DNA of 64,000 bases from Bipolaris cookei (taxonomy: Eukaryota; Ascomycota; Dothideomycetes; Pleosporales; Pleosporaceae), in assembly GCA_002286855.1 (NCBI GenBank), contig NRSV01000008.1:372001-436000 (forward strand), written 5' to 3'. Made by a program: the position numbers and the translations under genes. Shown here piece by piece: positions 55,156 through 64,000 of the stretch (the first letter of the stretch is position 1; the number at the start of each line of letters is the position of its first letter). A model generated the notes under the pieces. It saw nothing but the letters and a program-made list of their open reading frames with translations, was not told the origin of the DNA and ran no database searches.

Positions 55156-57219
55156 ATGTCGTTTCTCAAGCTCGAGGGGTTGCATGTTTTCTGTACAGGT
55201 GCCGCGGGCGGGATTGGAAGTGCGATTGTGGAGGAATTGCTAGGTATGTGACGAGTCAATTACAATGCGCAGAAAATTGTACATGCTGTAGTCTCTCCTA
55301 GAGAGCAATGGTACTATAACTTACATGACTACTAACAGTAACATAGCCCAAGGCTGCAAAGTTACGACGCACGATCTTGTTCCAAACCATCTCTCTTCAA
55401 CCAATCCCAACCTGTACTGCATCCAAGGCGACATTAGTTCCGAATCCTCTATCCAAGAATCAATCGCGAAAGCTATTAGCCATTTCTCCCAACCCATAAG
55501 TATACTCTGCGCCAATGCGGGTATTACGGATGAATCTTGCAGCTACCCTATTTGGGACATGCCCAGCGACTTGTGGGACCGTACCTATGCCGTCAACGTC
55601 CGTGGCACCTTCCTAAGTATCAAACACTTTCTCAAATCCATCGAGACATATCAAAATGAGACTGGCACTGAGATTGACAACCTGAGCATTGTAGTCACGG
55701 GGTCCGAATGTGGAGTTTTTGGCCAGGCGGGACATGTCGAGTATGCGAGCGGAAAAGCGGGACTGCAGTATGGCCTTGTGAAGACGGTTAAGAACGAGAT
55801 TGTGAGATTGAACGCAAAAGCGAGGATCAATGCCGTAGCGCCGGGTTGGGTGGATACCAAGTTGATTAAGGGAAGACTGGATGATCCCAAGGAGATGTGG
55901 AGGGAGGCTCAAGCTACGTATGCACTGAAATCTTCTCTCCCATCCAAAGGGACTCACAATCATATACTGATATATTTAGTGTTCCATTGCGAAAGATTGC
56001 ACAGCCAACGGATGTTGCGAGAGCAGTGGCTTTCCTAGCCAGCCATCGTGCAGCAGGCCATATTTCGGGCCAGTGCATTTCTGTGGACGGTGGTATGGAA
56101 GGGCGTATCGTGTGGTCGGAAGACGAAATTCGCAAGTCGCAAAACACTGCTGCTGAGCCTGAAATACCACCTGCAGATGCCGTCGAGGAGACCTTTGGCA
56201 CTGCTACTCAAGGCGTTTCTCTGACTAATAGAGATTCCTCAACCATGGCCGCTCCGATGGCTTCACCTTTGAGCGCTCCTCGTCACATTTCCAAGCCAAA
56301 GATCAAAGTTCTGCTCTCAGTCGACTTTGATGCTGTATCCGGCTGGCTAGGAACCGGCCAAAACCCATCAAACAACCTCGCAGACTACAGTTCAGGCTTC
56401 TTCAGCGCCTACGTCGGCGTCCCACGTCTACTCCGACTCTTTGCAAAACACGGCATAGCAAAAAAGACAACATGGTTCATACCCATGCATAGCGCAGAAA
56501 GCTTTCCCACCGAATTTTCGTCAATCAAAGAAAGCGGCGCAGAAATCGCATTACACGGGTACTGTCACGAGGGCGCGCCTCAACTCACAACCACCCAAGA
56601 ACGCGAAGTCCTCGAACACTGCATAAGCCTATACCAGGAAATGATCGGTAAGCGACCGCTGGGCTACCGTGCACCATTGTACCAACTGCGCGAAAGCACA
56701 ATCGAGTTGCTGGAAGAATATGGATTCCTCTACGATTCCAGCCTATCCCACTACGACAGCAAGCCATACTACATCCCCAAGCTGCCTCCGATTCAAGTAC
56801 CTAGCTACACCGATACCGCATCAGCAAAAGACTGGATGAAGCCGCTGCCCAGCCCCGGTGTGCCGACGTCCAGATCGCTCGTTGAGATTCCTGCGAATTG
56901 GTATGCCGAGGATATGACGCCCCTCCAATTTTTTCCCAACACGCCTAATTCACAGGGCTATGTTGATGTTCGTATCATTGAGAACATGTGGAGAGACAAG
57001 TTTGAGTGGATTAGGAGTGAGACTGAGGAAGGGGTAAGAGGGGGCGACGATGTGGTTTTCCCACTGGTGCTGCATCCCGATACGAGTGGTATGGCGCATG
57101 TTGTTGGCATGGTAGAGAGGGTGGTCAAATGGTTGAAGGAGCTGGAGGGTGAGGGGGTGGTCGAGTGGTGTACTTATGCTGAGGTTGCGGGGGAATGGAG
57201 GGAGAGGAACGCTGTGTGA
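55156..57219 (+). CDS. Fusion: short-chain dehydrogenase plus polysaccharide-deacetylase-like domain
   Basis: Three exons, 55156-55243, 55347-55917 and 55980-57219, form one frame of 632 residues. Residues 1-260 are a classical SDR: cofactor motif TGAAGGIG (14-21), CANAGI (84-89), Asn113, and the catalytic Ser149, Tyr162 and Lys166 (YASGK), then CISVDGGMEGRIVW. A linker of about 55 residues follows. Residues about 328-625 are a NodB-type deacetylase: SVDFDAVSGWLGTG (Asp335, Asp337), ALHGYCHEG (His412, His416), GYRAPLYQLRESTIELLEE and FPLVLHPDTSGMAHV. There is no signal peptide, so it should be cytosolic. Relatives of this deacetylase group include allantoinase PuuE and cyclic-imide hydrolases, so the substrate may be a small molecule. 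An ATG in good context (56245, Met309) could start a separate deacetylase. Both introns lie in the SDR part. Confidence 0.82.
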
Positions 57220-59953
57220 GGTGTTGGGGCGCCTGTTGTTGCTGTAGGAAGTAGGTGTCTTACTAAATGCAGCCAATAGGTCGCAATTGTGGAAAGGTTC
57301 CTCTTTTTCTTTTGCGCGATATCCATGACAAAAGAAAGATCTAGGATCTAGTATATGCTGTATTATTGTAGTAGCATGTCCAACGTTATCTTTAATGGTA
57401 GTATAAATATTTCGTATCTGCTGCGTCAGAAACCACAGCATTTTATAAAGTCTCACTCGTATTGGTACCGTGTTCTTCAATGCCTAATGACCACAACTAA
57501 GTTACTGTGTGTGGAATTACAAGCAACTTGATTGTATACGTATCATTCTTCCTGCCGCAACATCAGTTCATTCTATGTACATCTGAATAAAATTTTGTTC
57601 CTCTAGCATCGGTGTGGCTTGTTTTCTTCGTTGTTGAAAAATAAAAACAACAATGATACATTGCTTCCCTCGCAAGTGAGCACGCCTTTGGGATTCGAGC
57701 CGTGTCATCTGATTATGCATTCTTCGTTCGATTAATATCTGGTGAAATCCCTGATGTATTGTGACTTCACATATCCTTACTGACCTCGTATTTCTTCACT
57801 ACCTTTCCACGGAAGATGCTGACTACCCCTCTTTATCCACGCAATTCTTTCATCACTCCCATTAGCACGTAGCCAGTTCAGTCGACATTTATGTCTCCTC
57901 AATCATGGTATGGCCACGTGGTGCTCTTGATAACCTTGGATTGTAGGTCCTTATTCAGACCTTCCTTTTACTTTCAGTTTCGGATGTTTTTCACCAAGTA
58001 ATTGCAAGATTGAAATTTCATAGGTGCTGTTCTCTCCCCCTTCCGTTAAGACACCTATGATGTATAACTGAATGACGGCGACCAGAATATCTAAAATCTC
58101 TGAGATTGTTGCAAGGTGCTAGGGTCATTTTAACCGTCTTACATGTCATTTTGGGTACTAATCCAGTCAGGTGCGAGAGTAGGTAAACGTGTCTCTGTAT
58201 CTCACCGCCCCAGGACCAATGTCGTCCGACGGGACCAGGTATGGCGGCACCAAAATAGGCTTTGTGCAAGCTATGCCATGACGCGGGCGGCAATGATTTC
58301 GTCATTTGCACTGAACACTCCGGAAATGGTCCGCACTACTGCAACAAAGAATGCTTTTCTCAATATGCTCTCAAAAAAACAAGACATCTTGCGCATCACT
58401 GTAAAAGAAGGCCTTAATACGAGTGGAGTCTTGCGCCTGAAGACTGGGATCAACACTACACTGAACAAGATGAAAGCAACTTGAAAATAGTTAACAGATG
58501 ATGACTGAACAATCACGTCGACTGGGTAGAAAACTGAGCACGCACCAATCCAGCCTAAGGCTCTAATCATCTATACAGGGATGCTGTCCCTGCCCCCGAA
58601 CGTCTGCTGGCAAAAGTGCCGTGACGACACCTGCAGGAGATCGCTTGCATATCCCACCCCCACATCATCCAAAATTGGCTTTTTTGAAGATCAATGTGGG
58701 GTTCTGCAACCGCACGGTAAACACACTGTCCACGAGATCAGTTCTCAAGAAGTTGATGAATTGAAGGCTCGAGTTCTAGAGTCTCCCATATGCTGCATGT
58801 TGCTCTCTCCGTGTGACCCATCCCGCTCATCATTCAAGGCACATGAGAAACTGATCTGTGCAGCTTACATACGGTTCCCGCGTACAACGAAGTAAGTACC
58901 TAGGTCAGTGCTTAGTAAGACAGGGGTAGACATATCAAACAGGTTAACACTGGAGAAACTTAGCTTGGATCCGAGAGTTCATTGCCAACACACCCATCAG
59001 ATATAACCAGGGCTCCCTGTGGAATAATGCGAGGTTGGATTTTAGCAAACGAATGGTTAAGCGATGTTGAGCGTACCTAGGTTTTGGTTAATCGCGCAAC
59101 TGCTCTGCGGGCTTCACAAGCACGCACTGCGCTCGGGGAAAAGTCAAGCAGCTGCAGTAGGAGTGATAACATTAGCTCGTAGCCCCACATATAGTGAGTA
59201 CTATAATTAATTGCTTTTTTTGCTTTTAATTTTATCTCTGATATTAGGATATTGTAATTCAGGATCAGATAGGCGTACATGATCGCGTGAAAGGGACAAC
59301 ATAGGACCGAAAAGTACATCTTCAAGGTTAGGTAATAGTTGTCCGCAGTAAGCCCGTTGAAATTCATGTAAGGTTCTATTAAGAGCAATCTTCAAGCCCG
59401 TATCTGCTGATATTTTATCTACAAGCGGGAATAAAGTTCTGTTCGTGGGGGTTCACGTTCTGCTATACTTACATACAATTCGACAACACCTATACACACG
59501 TGCAGGGAGATGGTTCATAGAGGTTTGAAACCACCATCTTTTGCTCAGCCACGGCAATTCTATACTTCTGGTGGGACAATTTGACAACATCCACAATGAA
59601 ACTTTCCTGCAGCTGGTCTGTTGATGCCAGTAGATACCATACACGTGCTGTGAAGAGTGTGCATAAGTGGATTGTTGATCGAGCAGGCGATAAACGCGTG
59701 GGAGAAAGGAATTCAACTACTCGTTGGACAGCGTGCGGCCTGAGAGAAAACGGTGCGATTTGATACAGTGTAGTAATGATTGCGAGGTGCGCAAGTTGAC
59801 GTGCGAAGCACGCAACCTCAGTTGCAAGATTCGTAATTCAGCGTGGGATGGAAAGATATATAAGGGACTGGAGCATTGTATCAGAAGCAACACCACTCAA
59901 ATTGAAACATCAGTTCCAAACAGCAACCTCCATTTCCATCAATCAAGCCAGCC
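57220..59953. other. 2.7 kb gene-poor region
   Basis: AT-richer DNA without a confident gene. Frames at 58143-58484 (forward) and 58271-58570 (reverse) overlap on opposite strands and show no family features. A methionine-poor reverse frame that is open from about 59843 to 59490 and the frame at 59207-59395 (EFQRAYCGQLLPNLED) read as protein-like but carry stops between them; they may be the remnant of a gene. The right end holds the promoter of the secreted protein gene, with a TATATAA box at about 59857. Confidence 0.45.
59207..59843 (-). pseudogene. Possible gene remnant, unrecognised
   Basis: Two reverse-strand open stretches follow each other: one from about 59843 to 59490 (118 codons, with APFSLRPHAVQRVVEFLSP and VDVVKLSHQKYRIAVAEQKM) and one ending at 59207 (LVDKISADTGLKIALNRTLH, LLPNLEDVLFGPMLSLSRD). 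Between them lie stops, and no intron joins them cleanly. The amino-acid mix looks like protein but I do not recognise a family, and chance openness is possible. Confidence 0.2.
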
Positions 59954-61107
59954 ATGCGTGTCCTTGTTGCGGCCATTGCTCTCTTGAGCATCTTCTCTGA
60001 CCCTGCCTCTGCCCATCCTTCTCTCTTCGACACCCGAGCCCAAACCAAAAACATCCGAATTCCCATCGGTCAACTACTCCAAAACTCCAAAGTCGAAAAG
60101 TCGGGTAAGGGCACCCAGAGCCCTCTCAAATTCTCTGGGACTCTCCCTCCAGAGCTCAAAGCCCTCTACAAGAGCCTCGCTCCCAAGCCTGATCCCCTCA
60201 AAGAATCCAAGATGGGCCAAAACGTTTGTCTCGGTGATCCATGCTGTACCAAGTATGGCGACGGCAAAATCACACCTACACCCTATTTCGAGGTCAGTGA
60301 ATGGAGCCAGCACCTCGGCATCCCACGCCGCATCTCGGAACCCTTGTGTCCACCCGGCAGCGTGACCAACTCGCGAACGATATCCTACACGTATTCCATC
60401 AACGTCAATATCGGCCCTGATCTAAAATTTGGTCCGGCTATTTTGGATAAGTTTGGAATTCGTGTCGGCTTTGCGTACACCTGGGGGTAAGTTGTTTTGT
60501 TTTCTTAGGATAGAGATAGATTTTGAAGGTGTTTTCAAATGGACGTTGCTTGGCTAACTACTTGTGATTCACATGATAGGACTGCTACGACAGTCGGATA
60601 TACTGCTCTTTGCTCGGACGGCGGCAAGTATCCCTGCTATGCCATGTTCACTCCGCGCATCGGTGTGATTAAAGGTTGGGGATATGTAAGTTCTCCCGCC
60701 ACACAATCGCGTGGATGGATCCAATTCTCCTTTTTTCTTATTTCTCTTGCTATCTTTACTAACGCTTCTTCTCTGCGCCGTTAGATTGCAAATGTGGGCA
60801 CTGGTGGCTTCATCTGTTCCAAGGGGCCCAGGTCGTTCATCGAAATTCATGTACCGGTTGTGCCATCCGACACTTGCAAGGGAGGAGACAGGAATCCATG
60901 CGGACCTTCAGGTAAGACGATTCTTCTTCTACAGCCCTGAAACACAAATTGAATTGCCTCGGAGACTAATGGTATATGTTGATAGGCGTCTACGATCATT
61001 GCTTTGCGACGGGACCGCAGGCGGCTGCCCTGTGCCCTCGCAGCGGTGTGGACTTGAAACATCCACCTTCGCGATCCTGCCCCGTTGGTATTACCGGGCA
61101 GCCATAA
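59954..61107 (+). CDS. Secreted cysteine-rich protein, function unknown
   Basis: Four exons, 59954-60486, 60580-60685, 60785-60911 and 60986-61107, give 295 residues. The N-terminus MRVLVAAIALLSIFSDPASA is a clear signal peptide. After a basic propeptide-like part (RAQTKNIRIPIGQLLQNSKV, with KVEKSGKG) the mature chain has twelve cysteines, from CLGDPCCTKYG through LCPPGS, LCSDGG, PCYAMF, ICSKGP, TCKGGD, PCGP, HCFAT and LCPRS to SCPVG, an even number that suits disulfide bonds. No membrane anchor is present. I do not recognise the family. The closest idea is a secreted antimicrobial or effector-like protein, but nothing proves it. All introns have GT..AG ends and the frame stays open, so the gene looks intact. 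It lies in a gene-poor AT-rich neighbourhood. Confidence 0.75.
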
Positions 61108-61473
61108 TGGTAGTGGCCATTCTACGCTGACTTTCCTGGCTCTCCAAAAGCATACTGTATGTATGCATGCCAACTTTGAGATTTAAGACCATACAGTTTG
61201 ACTCTCGTCAATGTATCTTAGGAGGAAGTTGGCTATATCGAGGTGGAGTGCGAGGTTCCGTTCTTGGGGCAAGGAAAAGGAGGTAAAACAGGGATTGTAT
61301 CTTAGGACTAGATGCCAGCGTACCCAACCAGTCATTGTGTGCCCGCAGCCTCCCGTAAGGAGTCATTGAATTTACCTACGTTCACGCAATAAGCATATCT
61401 AGCAACCGTAATATCAGCGACTTGGCTTTTTCAAAATGTTCGAATCATAAACTAACTTCTGGTCATCATATGC

Positions 61474-61494
61474 GGGGTCGCGAGCCGCGACCCC
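61474..61494. repeat. Perfect GC-rich hairpin, 9-bp stem
   Basis: GGGGTCGCG, a 3-base loop AGC, then CGCGACCCC: nine perfectly paired bases in otherwise AT-rich DNA. Confidence 0.85.
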
Positions 61495-61964
61495 AGGTTG
61501 ACTTTCCAGAGGGGAAAGCTACGATGGGGATCAAGGTTCTGAGCTAGTGCGTGAACTATGGCTCTGGTAAACTAAGAGTCAGCAGCTGTATATTAAGTTG
61601 CGATCGATCGTGATATTGCGCATCAGCTGACGCAATACATTGTGGTATGAAATTCAAGCCTAAGAAGGTCGCAGTCACGTTGCGTTGGGCTTACAAGTAG
61701 GAACTTGCAAAGCATTATCAGGTCTATCTTTAAGTCAACGCTATGTTGATTTGTTGCGAAATTCTAATTCATCAAAAACATCATGTCTGTTCATCTGCAG
61801 ATGCCACTTGTGCTGTTTAGTTGACATGGGGAGCACGTTGCTCGGTTTATCAGTAGTAGCGTTTGCGCAGCATATAGCTATTAGATTGTGATGGGTTATC
61901 AAGGAAAGTGAATTGATTGTGAAATTGGATTGTATTGATCTGATCTTGTTGTTCCTGTTCTTGT

Positions 61965-62005
61965 GGAGACGCTCCACGCGTCTCCTAAGTAAGATATACT
62001 ACTTA
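61965..62005. repeat. Two adjacent hairpins
   Basis: GGAGACGC-TCCAC-GCGTCTCC (8-bp stem, 61965-61985) is followed at once by CTAAGTA-AGATATAC-TACTTAG (7-bp stem). Both are perfect. No U-run typical of a terminator follows. Confidence 0.75.
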
Positions 62006-62545
62006 GTCATGTGACGTAAGACGCCTCCTGTTGCAGCTTTGGCTGGGGTAGTCTTGATAGCGAGCTCTGATTGACTGTACACAGAATCCGGGTGCTCCGA
62101 TTCACACCTGGATCCTGCGGCTTAGTTTGCTGTTATCTGACAATAGGCAGCTGGCTTGGAGAAGGTCATATAAAACTGTCACGGTAACCACCGGGTTACC
62201 ATAACACCTGGATTCTGCTGCTGATTGGCTGAGTGCTACCGAGGTACTACACGTACGCTAGCCACCCATGATATATATTCTGTTGACGAATTTCTGTTCT
62301 GATTCCTTACGCAACGTCTTGAGTCTTCACAGATAGTGTACGTAGCAATTCACCAACGCTTCCCAAAGCTTTTGGATTCGTGCTCCTAGCATCTTGTGAC
62401 AAAAACCTTTGTCTCTTAATGGAATGGGTTTACCAATGGAACCACAGATGGAGGACGACACAGAGGCAATAGATGATGATGTAGTAGATCTTATAAAATG
62501 GATATAAGTAGTTCTTGGCAGTTTTGCTCTTATACTGTTTTACAT

Positions 62546-62601
62546 TGTTTGAATCGTTTAACGCCATAACGTTTTAAGGTGCTCCTTAAACGATCCAAAA
62601 C
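62546..62601. repeat. Imperfect inverted repeat around ATCGTTTAA
   Basis: GTTTGAATCGTTTAA on the left pairs with TTAAACGATCCAAAAC on the right, with 24 bases between the arms; the inner nine bases match perfectly. Confidence 0.7.
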
Positions 62602-63091
62602 TATATGCCCATGTATGGTTCCGGTGTGAGGAAGCTCAAGGTTTTGAAGCTACTCAGCGTGGGTCCTTGTTCTATTGTCTTGATCTATCATACTACCTAA
62701 TGTAAGGGTGCGATGGATTGACCATAAGTGCAAGGTAAACGATGATGAATTCGATAAAGAGCTGTCTAGCTCTTTGTGCGGTCGTTTATCTACCCATTCG
62801 GAGGAAAGTCATGCCAAGCGTCTGAGCGCTGCTTAGGCGGTGAGCAGGATCCGAGATTCCATCACGTGCGCTATCAAGGAGCTACCCAAAGGCCGTCCAG
62901 TCTATCCCGGCTAGCTATCACGAAGGCTACAGGCCAAGTACTACCAATGAAGGCTTCAGCCTCTTACACCTAACAGCGCCGAGACTCACTCTACTCGATG
63001 GATAGAACTGTCATTTTACTTCGCGAGTTAAACAACGCTTAAATAGCCTCTATATTCTCTCTGCCAACCAGGCCCTTGATTAGTGCAGCCC

Positions 63092-64000
63092 TCAATTCAC
63101 AATCACGCGCACTCCCTTGCTGCTTTTCTTCGGAAGAGGCACGAAGAAACTGCCTGCCATATCCACGTCGCTCCTATCTGTCTCATACAGCTCCAAATCT
63201 ACCAACCTGAACAACCCTGACAGACCTAGATACATCTCTGCCAGCGAGAAATTCATGCCCAGACACATACGCGGGCCCTTGCCGAAGGTGGTCAAATATT
63301 TGCTTAGCGGATGTCCATTGGGTGTGACAGGGTTGTCTAACCAGCGCTCCGGGATGAATTCATTCGGATTAGGGAATATTTTCGGATCCGTGACCTGTAG
63401 GTAATTCGACATGCTGAATTCTGTGCCAGGAGGTAGGACGTATTTGCCATACTGAATGACACCCGTTGGGTCTGTACGTTGGAGCCGGTTACTCAACCCA
63501 TACGAGATACGCAGAGCTGTGGAGGTCAGCCTGGAGTGTTTGAATGCCCGTGAATTGCTTACATTCTTGCACAACCGCAGATAAGTACGGTAACTTTTCA
63601 AGTTCGATGAGAGGCAAAAGTTCATCGGGGTTAGGCATAGCTTTCTCAAGCTCCTCTCTCAAGCGCGCTTTGACGCCCGGCTTTTGAAGAATCCAAAAGC
63701 TTCCAACGGTGAGTGCCGTCTTTGTCGTGTCGATGCCTGCACCCATAAAACTCTGCCCTTCCTGCTGCATCACCTCCTCGGTGATTTCGCTCCTTTTCAT
63801 GCTGGAGTTGAGTAGCTCGTGGAAGACAGTGCGATGTTCGACATGCTTGTCTGCATCGTTTTCGCCAGCCACGATTCGTCGGATCTGACCTCTCACTTCC
63901 TGTATTTGTTCAGCGGGGTGTCTATTGCTAGAGACGAGCAACTTACATGGCGAAATTCAAACACCGGTTTCATTTTGGGGTCTATCATAACAAGGAACCA
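63092..64000 (-). CDS. Cytochrome P450, C-terminal half
   Basis: Three exons are visible: the partial one from the right edge to 63947, 63899-63563, and 63516-63092; the N-terminus lies beyond the window. The frame gives WFLVMIDPKMKPVFEFRH then EVRGQIRRIVAGEND, the I-helix oxygen-activation motif FMGAGIDTTKTALT, the ExxR motif restored by splicing (VVQESLRISYGLSNRL), PERWLDNP, and the haem-binding FGKGPRMCLGMNFSLAEM with the axial Cys. These define a class II microsomal P450 monooxygenase. The pattern (SYGLSNRLQR, LPPGTEFSMS) is like fungal P450s often annotated as trichodiene-oxygenase-like, but the substrate is unknown. Intron phases and GT..AG ends are consistent. A tailoring enzyme of secondary metabolism is possible, but no core biosynthetic gene is in view. 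Confidence 0.9.

Larger units (their letters stand above)
61108..63091. other. 2 kb gene-poor region with palindromes
   Basis: AT-rich DNA without a supported gene. It contains several strong inverted repeats (61474-61494, 61965-62005, 62546-62601, and GGTAACC..GGTTACC at 62184-62201). A short frame near 62420-62510 (MGLPMEPQMEDDTEAIDD) is protein-like but is not a complete gene. The arrangement may be a degraded transposon, but no terminal repeats were confirmed. Confidence 0.4.

Noticed and set aside
57660..57720. Possible tRNA because of a T-loop-like word (GGGATTCGAGCC)
   Set aside because: No acceptor stem, D-loop or anticodon arm can be folded around it.
58143..58570. Opposed frames of about 100 codons (one hydrophobic)
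   Set aside because: They overlap on opposite strands in AT-rich DNA, with no recognisable motif or exon structure.
1..64000. CRISPR arrays, rRNA or prokaryotic operon features
   Set aside because: No regularly spaced repeats or rRNA-like sequence were seen, and the splice structure shows a fungal nuclear genome.

Overview
The window is a piece of a filamentous ascomycete nuclear genome, most likely a dothideomycete of the order Pleosporales. Evidence: short spliceosomal introns (about 45-220 bp) with GT..AG ends in most genes, closely packed housekeeping genes of fungal type (Ccp1, Glr1, Nem1, Gcd7, Alg14, Ima1, Grx5), a Zn2Cys6 regulator, a NACHT NTPase with a fungal N-terminal domain, a Tc1/mariner element and AT-richer gene-poor patches. 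Genus and species cannot be decided by eye. Exon chains below were assembled by hand from splice signals, reading frame and family resemblance; no alignment was run.

Layout. 0-5.5 kb: N-terminus of a DENN protein (off the left edge), a 2.75 kb gene-free stretch with a hexanucleotide repeat, TRAPPC13 and a divergent SET-domain gene. 5.6-14.7 kb: a DUF2408 protein divergent from ribosomal protein P1, a mitochondrial carrier, a small membrane protein divergent from glutathione reductase GLR1. 14.7-17.9 kb: gene-free, microsatellite-rich. 17.9-23.9 kb: a Zn2Cys6 transcription factor and, on the same strand, a quinate-repressor-like protein (dehydroquinase plus shikimate-dehydrogenase homology). 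23.9-27 kb: gene-poor and AT-richer. 27-31 kb: GRX5, a conserved-looking gene broken by one frameshift and three nonsense codons, and cytochrome c peroxidase. 32-44.7 kb: an F-box-like protein, an MFS transporter, a coiled-coil protein divergent from RPS23, IMA1 divergent from mitochondrial uL24m, and ALG14. 45.1-46.5 kb: a complete Tc1/mariner transposon. 46.6-54 kb: a NACHT STAND NTPase, NEM1 and eIF2B beta. 55-57.2 kb: one reading frame that fuses a short-chain dehydrogenase to a polysaccharide-deacetylase-like domain. 60-61.1 kb: a secreted cysteine-rich protein. 63 kb to the edge: the C-terminal half of a cytochrome P450.

Functionally, several genes serve mitochondrial redox and iron-sulfur metabolism (Grx5, Ccp1, dual-targeted Glr1, a carrier, uL24m), secretory and nuclear-envelope biology (TRAPPC13, Alg14, Nem1, Ima1) and translation (P1, RPS23, Gcd7). 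The accessory part is the right third: transposon, NACHT protein, fusion enzyme, secreted protein and P450, separated by gene-poor DNA. The items most worth following are the SDR-deacetylase fusion, the quinate-repressor-like protein that keeps its dehydroquinase catalytic residues, the decayed gene whose three stops all look like C-to-T changes in Gln codons, and the secreted cysteine-rich protein. No tRNA, rRNA or CRISPR array was recognised.
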